Below, one piece after another: positions 27,078 to 36,571 of a stretch of DNA of 64,000 nt. The notes under the pieces are model-generated. The model did not search any database. It saw only the letters and a program-made list of their open reading frames with translations, and was not told the origin of the DNA. The position numbers and the translations under genes were made by a program. Source of the stretch: Roseateles subflavus (GTDB lineage Bacteria > Pseudomonadota > Gammaproteobacteria > Burkholderiales > Burkholderiaceae_C); NCBI RefSeq assembly GCF_030285365.1, contig NZ_JASVDS010000005.1:62001-126000 (forward strand). Reading direction: 5' to 3'. Every line of letters begins with the position of its first letter. Positions within the stretch are counted from its first letter, which is position 1.

Positions 27078-28922
27078 TCAATCCGACCGGTGCTCGTCGC
27101 CCTCCGCCGGATTCCAGCCCTGGCGATGGCGCACCTGGGCGCGGGCCTCGCGCTCCTGGGCCATCAGCGTCTCCAGCTGCTGCCGCCCTTGCTTGACCAT
27201 GGCGACGACCTTGTCCTGGTCGTTGCGATGCTGGGCCATGAGGCGCAGCTGCGCGCCGTTGTGCTGCCGGAATCGCCAGGCCTGGCGGCGCGCCATCGCC
27301 GGCTCCACGCCCAGCAGCTCCAGCACGCTGCGGCCGCTGAGCAGGGCGGACTCGAAGGTCTCGCGCTCGATGTGCTGCACACCCAGCTCCTGCAGGCGGT
27401 AGAAGTGCTGCACGTTGCGCGCCCGCGCCACCACCTGCAGCTGCGGGAAATGTTCGCGGGCCAGCTCGGCGATGGCCAGACTCTGCGCGACGTCGTCCAC
27501 GGCGATGACCAGCACGGCGGCGGTCTCGGCGCCCGCGGTGCGCAGCAGGTCCAGGCGCGTGGCATCGCCGTAGAACACCCGCCAGTCGAAGCGCCGCAGC
27601 CCCTCGACCGTGTGGGCGTCGTGCTCCAGCACCGTCGCCTCGTGGCCGTTCGCGTAGAGCAGGCGGCCCACAATCTGCCCGTAGCGGCCGAAGCCCGCGA
27701 TGATGACGGGCGCCTGCTGCGGCTCCCGGATCTCTTCCAGGGCCGGACCGCCGCGGCGAGCCAGCCGGGGCTGCAGCCAGCGATCGACGGCGGCGAGCAG
27801 CGCGGGTGTGCAGCCGAGGGACAGCGCCACCGCCGCCACCAGCGCCGAGGCCTGGGCGTCGCTCAGCAACCCGGCCTGCTGACCCAGCTGGAAGACGACG
27901 AAGCCGAACTCGCCGCCCTGGGCGAGCAGGATCACGAACACCGGGCGCTCCAGCAGCGGCAGGCCCATGGCGCGCCCCATGAAGAGCAGCAGCGCGCCCT
28001 TGAGCACCAGCAGCGCCGCCAGCAGCCCCGCCACGAGCAGCGGCTGGTGCAGCAGCACCTGCAGGTCCAGCCCCATGCCGACGGCGATGAAGAACAGGCC
28101 CAGCAGCAGACCCTTGAAGGGCTCGAGGTCGGTCTCCAGCTCGTGCCGGTACTCGCTCTCGGCCAGCAGAACACCGGCCAGGAAGGCGCCCAGTGCCATG
28201 GAGAGGCCGACGGCCTGCATCAGCGCGGCGGTGGCCAGCACGAGGAGAAGGGCGGCGGCGGTGAAGATCTCGGGCGTCGCGCTGCCGGCGATCCAGCGCA
28301 GGGCCGGGCGCAGCGCCAGGCGGCCGCCCAGGATCAGCACGGCGATGGCGCCCACGGCCTTGATCGCCTGCCAGTGGCCCTCGCTGCCGCTGCCGTCCGC
28401 ACCCGCGAGGGCCGGCACCAGGGCGAGGATGGGAATGGCGGCGATGTCCTGCAGCAGGGCCACGCTCAGGATGCTCTGCCCGGCGGCGGTCGGGCCGAGG
28501 TTGCGCTCGCCCAGCACGGCCATCGCGACGGCCGTCGAGGACATCGCAAGCCCCAGGCTGCCCACCAGCGCCAGGCGCCAGGGCAGCCCGCACAGCAGGG
28601 CCAGGGCCATCAGCAGCGCCGTCGAGCCCAGCAGCTGCACCGAGCCCCAGCCGAAGATCGGCCGGCGCAGCTGCCACAGCCGGCGCGGCTCCAGCTCCAG
28701 GCCGACGAGGAACATCATCAGCACGACACCGATCTCGGCCACTTCGAGGATGGTGTCGGGCGCGGACACAAGGCCGGCCACCTGCGGCCCGATCAGCACC
28801 CCGGCGACGAGATAGCCGAGGATGGACCCGAGCCGCGCCCAGCGGGCGAGCGGCACGGCGAGCACGGCGGCGCCGAGGAACACGAGCGGCAGGTGCAGGA
28901 GGTCGTGGGCCGGTGCGCTCAT
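27078..28922 (-). CDS. KefB/KefC-type cation:proton antiporter with RCK domain
   Basis: The protein has 614 residues. About 12-13 membrane segments occupy residues 1-390, with the Na/H-exchanger core motifs GVVLMMFLVGLELEPRRLW and GLAMSSTAVAMAVL. An RCK_N nucleotide-binding domain follows (VIIAGFGRYGQIVGRLLYAN). The family exports K+ in exchange for H+ to acidify the cytoplasm during electrophile stress, gated by glutathione adducts. The start overlaps the end of the KefF-type gene by 4 bp, the usual partner arrangement. The ATG at 28922 is chosen because MSAPAHDLLHLPLVFL begins the first membrane helix. Confidence 0.94.
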   Translation of the reverse strand: MSAPAHDLLHLPLVFLGAAVLAVPLARWARLGSILGYLVAGVLIGPQVAGLVSAPDTILEVAEIGVVLMMFLVGLELEPRRLWQLRRPIFGWGSVQLLGSTALLMALALLCGLPWRLALVGSLGLAMSSTAVAMAVLGERNLGPTAAGQSILSVALLQDIAAIPILALVPALAGADGSGSEGHWQAIKAVGAIAVLILGGRLALRPALRWIAGSATPEIFTAAALLLVLATAALMQAVGLSMALGAFLAGVLLAESEYRHELETDLEPFKGLLLGLFFIAVGMGLDLQVLLHQPLLVAGLLAALLVLKGALLLFMGRAMGLPLLERPVFVILLAQGGEFGFVVFQLGQQAGLLSDAQASALVAAVALSLGCTPALLAAVDRWLQPRLARRGGPALEEIREPQQAPVIIAGFGRYGQIVGRLLYANGHEATVLEHDAHTVEGLRRFDWRVFYGDATRLDLLRTAGAETAAVLVIAVDDVAQSLAIAELAREHFPQLQVVARARNVQHFYRLQELGVQHIERETFESALLSGRSVLELLGVEPAMARRQAWRFRQHNGAQLRLMAQHRNDQDKVVAMVKQGRQQLETLMAQEREARAQVRHRQGWNPAEGDEHRSD

Positions 28923-29530
28923 GGCTGGACCTCCGCAGGCCGCTCGCCGGCCGGCAGCTCGTCCTGCTCGGCGCGGGCCGCGCCGCACCAGTGCGGGTAG
29001 TTCAGCAGGTGCTGGCGGGCGTCCTGCACGTGCTGGGCGATGGTCTCGTCGTCGGCCCGGTGGGCGCCGTGCAGCACCATCGGCGGGAGCAGGCGCAGGC
29101 CGCACAGGCGCGCCGTCTGGTCGTAGGGCAGGAGGAAGTCCTGGAACGGGTGCCGGTGGTGGCCTTCGGGGCTGTACGCGGCCTCGGAACCGCCGGTCGA
29201 GAGCAGCAGCCAGAGGTCTTTGCCCTGCAGCGCGTGACCGCCCGGCCCGTAGGCCCAGCCGTAGCTGAAGACCTCGTCCAGCCACAGCTTCATCAGCGCC
29301 GGCATGCCGTACCAGTGGATCGGGTGCAGCCACACCACGAGCCGCGCCTGCGCCAGGGCCTGCTGCTCGGCCTCGACATCGATCGCGTAGTCGGGGTAGA
29401 GGCGGTAGAGGTCCCGGATCTCGAGCCGGCCGGGCGGGAAGGGCGTGGCGGCCAGGGCGTCGGCGAGGCGCGCACTGACCCGCGAATGCGCCCGGTCGGG
29501 GTGGGCACACAAACAGAGAATTTCAGCCAT
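28919..29530 (-). CDS. KefF/KefG-type NAD(P)H oxidoreductase
   Basis: The protein has 203 residues and is a flavodoxin-fold quinone reductase, with CLCAHPDRAHSRVSARLADA, HPIHWYGMPALMKLWLDEVF, GPGGHALQGKDL and STGGSEAAYSPEG. KefF and KefG are the ancillary subunits that activate KefC/KefB; overlap with the antiporter gene supports that pairing. The ATG at 29530 is chosen to match the family N-terminus; an upstream ATG at 29563 would add 11 residues. Confidence 0.92.
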   Translation of the reverse strand: MAEILCLCAHPDRAHSRVSARLADALAATPFPPGRLEIRDLYRLYPDYAIDVEAEQQALAQARLVVWLHPIHWYGMPALMKLWLDEVFSYGWAYGPGGHALQGKDLWLLLSTGGSEAAYSPEGHHRHPFQDFLLPYDQTARLCGLRLLPPMVLHGAHRADDETIAQHVQDARQHLLNYPHWCGAARAEQDELPAGERPAEVQP

Positions 29531-29579
29531 GAGCGAGCGTAGCAGTGTCCGCGGGCGCCACACCCCGGCCCCGCCCGCA

Positions 29580-29609
29580 TTGCGGAGCCCGGAAAGTCGC
29601 CGCTAACAT
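29580..29609 (+). promoter_or_regulatory. Candidate sigma-70 promoter for the ParA gene
   Basis: TTGCGG and TAACAT, separated by 18 nt, lie 51 nt before the ATG at 29661 and could be -35 and -10 elements. Confidence 0.4.
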
Positions 29610-29660
29610 GCATCGGACCGCCGCTGCCGGCGCGCGGCACCCGTTCTCCAGGGAGATGCC

Positions 29661-30302
29661 ATGCCCGTGATCCTGGTCGCCAACCCCAAGGGCGGGGTCG
29701 GCAAGAGCACCGTCGCCACCAACATCGCGGGCTTTCTCGCTTGGCAGGGGCACGCGGTGGCCCTGGGCGATACCGATGTGCAGCAGTCCAGCCGGCAGTG
29801 GCTGGCGCAGCGCCCGCCGCAGCTGCCGCCGATCCGCGCGCTGGAGGTCGACGACGGGCAGGTTGCCCGCGTGCCCAAGGGCGTGAGCCACGTGGTGCTG
29901 GACACGCCGGCCGGGCTGCACGGCAAGCGCCTGGCCCGCCTGTACGGGCTGGCCGATGGCATCGTGGTGCCCCTGCAGCCCAGCCTCTTCGACATGCAGG
30001 CCTGCCATGCCTTCGTGCAGGAACTCCACGCGCTGGCGCCGGCGCGCAAATCGCCGCCTCGGCTCGGCCTGCTGGGCATGCGGGTGCGGCAGGGCACGCT
30101 GTCCCAGCAGCAGCTGCAGCGGTTCCGGCAGGGCCTGATCGAGGCGGCGGGCGGGCACCTCACCTGGCTCGGCGAGCTGCGGGACACCCAGCACTACGTG
30201 CAGCTGGCCGCTCGCGGGCTCAGTCTCTGGGACATCTCGCCCGGCCAGGTGGAGAAGGACTTGCAGCAATGGGAGTCGCTTTGCAAGTGGCTTCTGGGGT
30301 GA
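29661..30302 (+). CDS. Orphan ParA-family ATPase
   Basis: The protein has 213 residues. It has the deviant Walker A motif (NPKGGVGKSTVATNIAG), DTDVQQSS as the Walker A' region, and HVVLDTPAGLHG as Walker B. It is shorter than plasmid ParAs and has no DNA-binding N-terminal extension. AGGGAG lies before the ATG. No parB or parS is nearby, so chromosome partition is unlikely to be its job here; related orphan ParAs place flagella, chemoreceptors or other cargo in the cell. The next gene on the strand is a LuxR-type response regulator 147 nt away. The cargo is unknown. Confidence 0.88.
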   Translation: MPVILVANPKGGVGKSTVATNIAGFLAWQGHAVALGDTDVQQSSRQWLAQRPPQLPPIRALEVDDGQVARVPKGVSHVVLDTPAGLHGKRLARLYGLADGIVVPLQPSLFDMQACHAFVQELHALAPARKSPPRLGLLGMRVRQGTLSQQQLQRFRQGLIEAAGGHLTWLGELRDTQHYVQLAARGLSLWDISPGQVEKDLQQWESLCKWLLG

Positions 30303-30390
30303 ATATCCTCAAAGTTAACGATACGAGTGGCGAACCCGGTTCGGCAATCGCCCACCCGGAAGGGGTATGCCCTCGCCCAGGCGCCCCCAC

Positions 30391-30396
30391 TATGAT
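30391..30396 (+). promoter_or_regulatory. Candidate -10 box for the LuxR-type regulator
   Basis: TATGAT lies 54 nt before the ATG at 30450. No good -35 element is seen. A small stem follows in the leader: GCCCCG (30402-30407) and CGGGGC (30413-30418). Confidence 0.35.
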
Positions 30397-30449
30397 TCGA
30401 CGCCCCGAGCTGCGGGGCACATTGATTCAGAACAATTGAGGAGACGGGC

Positions 30450-31190
30450 ATGAAGGTGCTGCTCATTGATGACCACCCGCTGATTCTTGCGGCGCTGCAG
30501 ACCGTGATTGCCGGCCTGGACGAGGGCGTGGAGATGGTGGGGGTGGAGACGGCCGCCGCGGCTCGCCAGCGCCTCAAGGACCAGGACGACTTCGACCTCG
30601 TCCTGCTGGATCTCCAGCTCGGAGACGCCAGCGGCTTCGATGTGCTGGAGGAGTTCCGCTCCGTCTATCCGGCGCTGCCGGTGGTCGTGATCTCGGCCTC
30701 CGACCGCGCCAGTGACGTCATTCGCTCCATCGACATGGGCGCCATGGGCTTCGTGCCCAAGCGCAGCAGCACCGAGGTGCTCTCCCAGGCGCTGCGCCTG
30801 GTGATGTCCGGCGGCATCTACGTGCCCCCCATGAGCCTGGGCAGCGAGGCCCCGGCGCCGGCCGCGCCCGAGGTCAACAGCCAGGCCGCGCGCCTGCAGC
30901 AGATCTCCCAGCTGGCCACGGCCACCGAGTACCAGATGCAGGCGGGACTGGAGAACCTGTCCCTCACGCCGCGCCAGACGGATGTGCTGGCGCTGCTGCT
31001 GCAGGGCAAGCCGAACAAGATCATCGCCCGCGAGCTGGGCGTGTCCGTCGAGACGGTCAAGGACCACGTGGCGGCCGTGCTGAAGGCGCTGGGTGTCAAT
31101 TCCCGCACGCAGGCCGTGCTGGCCGTGAGCCAGATGGTGCAGCGCCAGCCGGACCAGAGCTTCAGCACCTTCCGGCAGCCGGCGCACTGA
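30450..31190 (+). CDS. NarL/LuxR-type response regulator
   Basis: The protein has 246 residues. A receiver domain (about 1-120: DDHP at 7-10, D54 in LVLLDLQLGD, K109 in FVPKRS) is joined by a linker with QARLQQ-type coil sequence to a LuxR HTH domain (about 175-235: LTPRQTDVLALLLQGKPNKI followed by IARELGVSVETVKDHV). It is a DNA-binding transcription factor controlled by phosphorylation. TTGAGGAG lies before the ATG. No kinase gene is adjacent, so its partner is unknown. A terminator follows. Confidence 0.94.
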   Translation: MKVLLIDDHPLILAALQTVIAGLDEGVEMVGVETAAAARQRLKDQDDFDLVLLDLQLGDASGFDVLEEFRSVYPALPVVVISASDRASDVIRSIDMGAMGFVPKRSSTEVLSQALRLVMSGGIYVPPMSLGSEAPAPAAPEVNSQAARLQQISQLATATEYQMQAGLENLSLTPRQTDVLALLLQGKPNKIIARELGVSVETVKDHVAAVLKALGVNSRTQAVLAVSQMVQRQPDQSFSTFRQPAH

Positions 31191-31210
31191 AGGCCGCCCG
31201 TCCAAGACGA

Positions 31211-31236
31211 AGCCCGCCATCCGGCGGGCTTTTTGC
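31211..31236 (+). terminator. Terminator after the LuxR-type regulator
   Basis: AGCCCGCC, loop ATCC, GGCGGGCT, then TTTTG. It lies between the convergent regulator and scpA genes. Confidence 0.88.
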
Positions 31237-31265
31237 TGTGGCGGCGCAGGACCGGCGGGCGGAGA

Positions 31266-32135
31266 TCAGCTCGGCGCGTAGGCCAGGCGCACGTAGATCG
31301 GGGCGAAGGCTTCCGCCTGCGTGATCTCCAGCAGGCGCTCGCGGGCCAGTTCCAGCATCGCGATGAAGGTCACCACCAGCACCTGCGAGCCCCGGCTCGG
31401 ATCGAAGAGGTGCTCGAATTCCACGAAGCGCTGGCCCTGCAGGCGGCGCAGCACCATGCTCATGTGCTCGCGCACCGAGAGTTCCTCGCGGCTGATCTTG
31501 TGGTGCTGCTTGAGCTGCGCCTTCTTGAGCAGGCCCAGCCAGGCCTCGCGCAGATCGACCAGCTCCACGTCCGGGAAGCGCGGCGTCAGGGACTGCTCGA
31601 TGTGGACCTGGGCCCGCAGGAAGTCGCGGCCGATCACGGGGAGCATGTCCAGCCGGGCGGCCGCCAGCTTCATCTGCTCGTACTCCAGCAGGCGGCGCAC
31701 CAGCTCGGCGCGCGGGTCCTCGGGCTCGCCGCCGTCGTCCGTCTTCTTGGGCGGCAGCAGCATGCGGGACTTGATCTCGATGAGCATGGCCGCCATCAGC
31801 AGGTACTCGCTGGCCAGCTCGAGGTTCTGCTTGCGGATCTGCTCGACGTAGCTCAGGTACTGCCGGGTCACATCCGCAAGCGGGATGTCCAGGATGTTGA
31901 AGTTCTGGCGCCGGATCAGGTAGAGCAGCAGGTCCAGCGGACCCTCGAAGGCCTCCAGGAAGACCTCCAGCGCATCCGGCGGGATGTAGAGGTCCTGGGG
32001 CAGGGTGAAGAGCGGCTCGCCGTAGAGCCGCGCGACGGCGACGCCGTCGACCGTCTCGATCACGGGGCTCGCCTCGGCCTGCACGAGCGGCTCGGGCAGC
32101 TCGACGGGATCCGGCGTGGCATGGGGGGCGCTCAC
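31266..32135 (-). CDS. scpA: Segregation and condensation protein A (kleisin ScpA)
   Basis: The protein has 289 residues from a GTG start. The N-terminal conserved region LEVFLEAFEGPLDLLLYLIR is the ScpA signature, followed by LADVTRQYLSYVEQI and SEYLLMAAMLIEIKSRMLLP; the C-terminal winged-helix region is present. ScpA bridges SMC in the condensin complex for chromosome compaction. The first 30 or so residues are poorly conserved and no Shine-Dalgarno is seen, so the true start may be further in. No scpB is in the window. It follows the DUF3460 gene by 54 nt. Confidence 0.94.
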   Translation of the reverse strand: MSAPHATPDPVELPEPLVQAEASPVIETVDGVAVARLYGEPLFTLPQDLYIPPDALEVFLEAFEGPLDLLLYLIRRQNFNILDIPLADVTRQYLSYVEQIRKQNLELASEYLLMAAMLIEIKSRMLLPPKKTDDGGEPEDPRAELVRRLLEYEQMKLAAARLDMLPVIGRDFLRAQVHIEQSLTPRFPDVELVDLREAWLGLLKKAQLKQHHKISREELSVREHMSMVLRRLQGQRFVEFEHLFDPSRGSQVLVVTFIAMLELARERLLEITQAEAFAPIYVRLAYAPS

Positions 32136-32189
32136 GGGGAGGCGTGCCGGTCAGCGGGGCGCAGGAGCGGTGGCCTCAGGGCGATGCGC

Positions 32190-32393
32190 TCAGTGCGACT
32201 TGGTCTGGTAGACGTAGGCCTGCTGGGCCACGCGCGAGGCGCGGTAGTCGGCCTGGGCGGTGCGGTCCACGGGCTTGTCCCACAGCAGGGCGCGGCCGTC
32301 GCGCTGTTCCTGCTCCAGCGTGGGCTTCTTGGCCTTCAGCTCGTCGATGAACTGCGTGACTTCGGACTTGTAGGGCTTCCAGAACAGAGGCAT
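32190..32393 (-). CDS. DUF3460 family small protein
   Basis: The protein has 67 residues: MPLFWKPYKSEVTQFIDELK, then KKPTLEQEQRDGRALLWDKP. This matches DUF3460, a small soluble family largely confined to Burkholderiales and often beside scpA. Its function is unknown. The gene likely has its own promoter (TAAAAT at 32446-32451) and is followed by scpA. Confidence 0.9.
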   Translation of the reverse strand: MPLFWKPYKSEVTQFIDELKAKKPTLEQEQRDGRALLWDKPVDRTAQADYRASRVAQQAYVYQTKSH

Positions 32394-32445
32394 GGCGCGT
32401 GCGGATCAGGTTGATGCGGGGCCGGCGGCCCGGCATGAGCGCGCC

Positions 32446-32451
32446 ATTTTA
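32446..32451 (-). promoter_or_regulatory. Candidate -10 box for DUF3460-scpA
   Basis: The minus strand reads GCTAAAATGG; TAAAAT would be the -10 hexamer, 52 nt before the DUF3460 ATG. It overlaps the TAA stop of the upstream SulP gene. Confidence 0.45.
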
Positions 32452-34155
32452 GCCGGCTTGGCCGGCCTGCGGCGGGGACTCGGTGACGGGGAGCGTGAGG
32501 GACTGCAGCGCGGCGAGATCCGCCAGCAGCCCGTCCGGCCCGAGCTGAGCCGCGAGGCCGCCGCGCTCGACCAGCGAGGCCGGCTGCTCGTTGAGCCCGA
32601 CGAGCACGAGGCGCCGGCCACTGCGCTGCAGGGCGCGATGCAGCTGGACGAGGGCATCCAGGCCCGTGCTGTCCATGGAGACGAGCTGGTGCAGATCCAG
32701 TGCCAGCACGCGGCAGTCGGCGGGCAGCTGCTCCCCGAGGGCCTCGACCTTGGCGACGGCACCGAAGAAGAGCGAGCCGTACACCTGCCGCAGCAGCACG
32801 CCGGCGGGCAGCACCGTGCCCGGCGGCGGCTCCGACACCCGGAACAGCTCGCTCATGCGGTAGACGAAGAAGCCGCAGGCCAGCATCAGCCCGGCCTCGA
32901 CGGCGACGGTCAGGTCGAACACCACGGTCAGCACGAAGGTGCCGAGCAAGGTGGCGCGATAGGGCAGCTTGAAGTGCCGCAGCCGGGCGAACTCGTGCCA
33001 CTCGCCCATGTTCCAGGCCACCACGAGCAGGATCCCCGCCAGCGCGGCCAGGGGCACCTGCGAGGCCAGCGGCGCGGCCGCCAGCACCACGACGAGCAGG
33101 GTGAGGGCGTGCACCATGCCTGACACCGGGCTGCTGGCGCCGGCCTTGACGTTGGTGACGGTGCGGGCGATGGTGCCGGTGGCCGGGATGCCGCCGAACA
33201 GCGGGGCCACGACGTTGGCGATGCCCTGCGCCATCAGCTCCTGGTTCGGGTCGTGGCGGCGGCCCTCGCCCAGGTTGTCCGCCACCCGCGCGCAGAGCAG
33301 CGACTCGATGGCGCCGAGCAGGGCGATGGTCAGCGCCGGCATCAGCAGCTGCTTGGCCTCCTCGAAGCTCAGGCCGGGCCAGGCCGGCGTGGGCAGCGAC
33401 TGCGGGATGCCGCCGAAGCGGCTGCCGATGGTGTCCAGCGGCAGGTGCAGCACGCTCGTGGCCAGCGTGGCCAGGGCCAGCGCCACCAGGGTGCCGGGCA
33501 GGTGGGCGGCCGCACGGTGCAGGCGTTCGCCCAGGCCCCGGGCGTCGCGGGCCATGGTGTAGCTCTTGGGCCAGGCGAGCACCAGCAGGCTGCATGCACC
33601 ACCGACGAGCGGGGCGATGGGATTGAGTCCGGCCCGGTGCTGCCACAGCGTCTCCAGCTGCGCGAAGAAGTCCGCCGGCATGCGGGCGATCGGCAGGCCG
33701 AGGAAGTCCTTGAGCTGGGAGAGGGCGATCAGCACCGCGATGCCGTTGGTGAAGCCGATCACGATGGACACGGGGATGTAGCGGACCAGCGCCCCCAGCC
33801 GCAGCGCGCCGAGCGCCAGCATCATCAGCCCGCCGAGCATGGTGGCGATCAGCAGGTTGTGCACGCCATAGCGCTGCACGATGCCGTAGACGATGACGAT
33901 GAAGGCGCCGGCCGGCCCGCCGATCTGCACGCTGGAGCCGCCCAGCGCCGAGATCAGGAAGCCCGCGACGATGGCGGTGGCGAGGCCCTGCTCGGGCTTG
34001 ACGCCGGACGCGATGGCGAAGGCCAGGGCCAGCGGCAGGGCCACGATGCCGACCGTGAGGCCGGCGCCGATGTCGCGGGCAAAGCGCGCCCGGTCATAGC
34101 CACGCAGGCTGTCGAGCAGGCGGGGCCGGAAGGCATGGAGTCGAGGCAGGGACAT
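32449..34155 (-). CDS. SulP-family anion transporter with STAS domain
   Basis: The protein has 568 residues. About 12 membrane segments cover residues 25-440, with the SulP motif GLTVGIVALPLALAFAIASG near the start and SSVQIGGPAGAFIVIVYGIV after it. The C-terminal STAS domain (about 455-550) has LDLHQLVSMDSTGLDALVQL. SulP proteins move sulfate, bicarbonate or other anions; the substrate cannot be told from sequence. It lies upstream of DUF3460 with its own stop inside the next gene's promoter. No carbonic anhydrase is adjacent. Confidence 0.92.
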   Translation of the reverse strand: MSLPRLHAFRPRLLDSLRGYDRARFARDIGAGLTVGIVALPLALAFAIASGVKPEQGLATAIVAGFLISALGGSSVQIGGPAGAFIVIVYGIVQRYGVHNLLIATMLGGLMMLALGALRLGALVRYIPVSIVIGFTNGIAVLIALSQLKDFLGLPIARMPADFFAQLETLWQHRAGLNPIAPLVGGACSLLVLAWPKSYTMARDARGLGERLHRAAAHLPGTLVALALATLATSVLHLPLDTIGSRFGGIPQSLPTPAWPGLSFEEAKQLLMPALTIALLGAIESLLCARVADNLGEGRRHDPNQELMAQGIANVVAPLFGGIPATGTIARTVTNVKAGASSPVSGMVHALTLLVVVLAAAPLASQVPLAALAGILLVVAWNMGEWHEFARLRHFKLPYRATLLGTFVLTVVFDLTVAVEAGLMLACGFFVYRMSELFRVSEPPPGTVLPAGVLLRQVYGSLFFGAVAKVEALGEQLPADCRVLALDLHQLVSMDSTGLDALVQLHRALQRSGRRLVLVGLNEQPASLVERGGLAAQLGPDGLLADLAALQSLTLPVTESPPQAGQAG

Positions 34156-34390
34156 GAACGCTCCGGAAAGGGTGGGAGGGGCGTGCGTTCATGACGGCCG
34201 GCGGGCCGCAGTGATGGACGCGGGCGATGAAGCGCCGGCGCCGGCTGGGCGCGGCGAGGCGCAGCAGTCGGATGCGTCTCGGGTCCATGGCCCGATTGTG
34301 CGCCGCCGGATCGCTGTCCGGGCCGGGGCCCGGCTCGGCGGGGCGGCCAGGATGACCCGCGGGCGCGACGCAGTTCACACCGGGCGGCCC
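34156..34390. other. Intergenic region between SulP gene and metG
   Basis: This 235-nt stretch is GC-rich with short inverted pieces but shows no gene with a ribosome binding site and no convincing promoter. It must hold the start signals of the SulP gene. Confidence 0.4.
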
Positions 34391-34418
34391 GAAAAAAAGG
34401 GCTGCCGCAGCAGCCCTT
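34391..34418 (-). terminator. Terminator after metG
   Basis: On the minus strand AAGGGCTGC, loop TGCG, GCAGCCCTT is a perfect 9-bp stem followed by TTTTT and C. It starts 23 nt after the metG stop. Confidence 0.9.
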
Positions 34419-34440
34419 GTCGCGAGGTGGCGTGTGCCGG

Positions 34441-36486
34441 TCAGCGCACGCGCATGCCCGGCTGGGCGCCCGGGAAGGGCTCCAGCACGAAGATGCCGGG
34501 GTTCGCCTTCTCGTCGGCGTGGCTCGCGGCCAGCACCATGCCCTCGCTCACGCCGAACTTCATCTTGCGAGGCGCCAGATTGGCCACCATCACCGTCAGC
34601 TTGCCTTCGAGGTCCTCGGGCTTGTAGGCGCTGCGGATGCCGCTGAAGACGTTGCGCAGGCGGCCTTCACCGGTGTCCAGGGTCAGGCGCAGCAGCTTGT
34701 CGGAGCCCTCGACCAGCTCGGCCTTGACGATCTTGGCGATGCGCAGGTCGACCTTGCTGAAGTCGTCGATCTTGATCTCGGGGGCCAGGTCTTCACCGCC
34801 GGGCACGACCTTGGGTGCGGCGGGCGGCTCGAACAGGGCCTCCAGCAGCTTCGGGTCGACGCGTTGCATCAGGTGCTCGTAGGCGCCGATCTGGTGGGCG
34901 CCCAGGGCGCGCTGGGCGTCGGCGAACTGCATGGGCTCGACCTTCAGGAAGGCTTCGACCTTGGCCACGAGTGCCGGCAGCACCGGCTTCAGGTAGATGG
35001 ACAGCAGGCGGAAGGCCTCGATGCAGACGCTGCAGACGTCCTGCAGCACCTGATCCTGGCCCTCGAGCTTGGCCAGCTCCCAGGGCTTGTTCTGGTCCAC
35101 GTACTCGTTGACGCGGTCGGCGAGCATCATGACCTCGCGCAGCGCCTTGCCGAACTCGCGGGTCTCGTAGAGCTCGGCCACGGTGCCGGCGTGGGCGCGC
35201 AGGCCGTCCAGCAGCGCGCGGCCCTCGACCCCCACGTCAGCGGAGAGGCGGCCGTCGAAGCGCTTGGCCAGGAAGCCGGCGGCGCGCGACGCGATGTTGA
35301 TGTACTTGCCGACGAGGTCCGAGTTGACGCGGGCCACGAAGTCCTCGGGATTGAAGTCGAGGTCCTCCACCTTGCTGTTGAGCTTGGCGGCCAGGTAGTA
35401 GCGCAGCCACTCGGCGTTCATGCCGAGGCTCAGGTACTTGAGCGGATCGAGGCCGGTGCCCCGGCTCTTGCTCATCTTCTCGCCGCCGTTGACGGTCAGG
35501 AAGCCGTGCACGTGCACGTGGTTGGGCGTCTTGCGGCCGCTGAAGTGCAGCATCGCGGGCCAGAACAGCGTGTGGAAATAGGTGATGTCCTTGCCGATGA
35601 AATGGATCTGCTCCACGGCGTCGTCAGCCAGGAAGGCGTCGAAGTCGCGGCCCAGCTTGCCGAAGTAGTTCTTCAGCGAGGCCAGGTAGCCGATGGGCGC
35701 GTCCAGCCAGACGTAGAAGTACTTGCCCGGGGCGTCGGGGATCTCGATGCCGAAGTAGGGCGCGTCGCGGCTGATGTCCCAGTCGCCCAGGCCGCCGTTG
35801 CCGTTCTCGTCCTTGGCGAACCATTCGCGGATCTTGTTCAGCACCTCGGTCTGCAGGCGGCCGGGCGTCTGCGTCCACTGCTCCAGGAACTCCACGCAGC
35901 GCGGGTCCGAGAGCTTGAAGAAGTAGTGGTCGGAACTCTTCATCACCGGCGTGGCGCCAGTCAGCACGGAGAAGGGGTTCTTCAGCTCCGTGGGCGTGTA
36001 GACCGCGCCGCAGACCTCGCAGGAGTCGCCGTACTGGTCCTTGGCCGCGCACTTGGGGCATTCGCCCTTGATGAAGCGGTCCGGCAGGAACATCGCCTTC
36101 TGCGGGTCGAAGAACTGCTCGATCGTCTTCACGGCGATCAGGTCCTTCGCACGCAGGGAACGGTAGATGGCCTGCGACAGCTCGTGGTTCTCGGCGCCGT
36201 CCGTCGAGTGCCAGTTGTCGAAGCTGATGTGGAAGCCGTCGAGGTACTGCTTGCGGCCCGCCGCGATCCCGGCGACGAACGCCTGCGGCGTCTTGCCCGC
36301 CTTCTCGGCGGCAATCATGATCGGCGCACCGTGGGCGTCATCCGCGCAGACGAAGTGCACCTCCTGACCCATCATGCGCTGGAAGCGCACCCAGATGTCG
36401 GCCTGGGTGTACTCCATGATGTGACCAATGTGGAAGTTCGCATTGGCGTAGGGCAGGGCAGTGGTGACGAAGAGCTTGCGAGTCAT
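34441..36486 (-). CDS. metG: Methionyl-tRNA synthetase with fused tRNA-binding domain
   Basis: The protein has 681 residues. It charges tRNA-Met. Motifs: HIGH at 19-22 ([18 protein letters not shown]), a four-Cys zinc knot ([17 protein letters not shown]), KMSKS in [17 protein letters not shown], the anticodon-binding helical domain, and a C-terminal EMAP-type domain ([20 protein letters not shown]) for tRNA binding and dimerisation. The ATG at 36486 fits the family N-terminus [17 protein letters not shown] -10-like TAAAAT lies 50 nt upstream and a terminator follows. Confidence 0.98.
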   Translation of the reverse strand: MTRKLFVTTALPYANANFHIGHIMEYTQADIWVRFQRMMGQEVHFVCADDAHGAPIMIAAEKAGKTPQAFVAGIAAGRKQYLDGFHISFDNWHSTDGAENHELSQAIYRSLRAKDLIAVKTIEQFFDPQKAMFLPDRFIKGECPKCAAKDQYGDSCEVCGAVYTPTELKNPFSVLTGATPVMKSSDHYFFKLSDPRCVEFLEQWTQTPGRLQTEVLNKIREWFAKDENGNGGLGDWDISRDAPYFGIEIPDAPGKYFYVWLDAPIGYLASLKNYFGKLGRDFDAFLADDAVEQIHFIGKDITYFHTLFWPAMLHFSGRKTPNHVHVHGFLTVNGGEKMSKSRGTGLDPLKYLSLGMNAEWLRYYLAAKLNSKVEDLDFNPEDFVARVNSDLVGKYINIASRAAGFLAKRFDGRLSADVGVEGRALLDGLRAHAGTVAELYETREFGKALREVMMLADRVNEYVDQNKPWELAKLEGQDQVLQDVCSVCIEAFRLLSIYLKPVLPALVAKVEAFLKVEPMQFADAQRALGAHQIGAYEHLMQRVDPKLLEALFEPPAAPKVVPGGEDLAPEIKIDDFSKVDLRIAKIVKAELVEGSDKLLRLTLDTGEGRLRNVFSGIRSAYKPEDLEGKLTVMVANLAPRKMKFGVSEGMVLAASHADEKANPGIFVLEPFPGAQPGMRVR

Positions 36487-36535
36487 GGCGTGCAGGGTCG
36501 AGTGCGCGGCGCAACGGGGCCACGCAGGAGGCGGG

Positions 36536-36541
36536 ATTTTA
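36536..36541 (-). promoter_or_regulatory. Candidate -10 box for metG
   Basis: The minus strand reads TTAAAATCC; TAAAAT is a good -10 hexamer 49 nt before the metG ATG. The -35 region is GC-rich and unconvincing. Confidence 0.45.
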
Positions 36542-36571
36542 AGGGGGACGCCGATGCCGCGGCGCCGGAGG

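Noticed and set aside
29661-30302. Plasmid or chromosome partition locus
   Set aside because: Only a ParA-type ATPase is present; no ParB gene and no parS-like sites were seen nearby.
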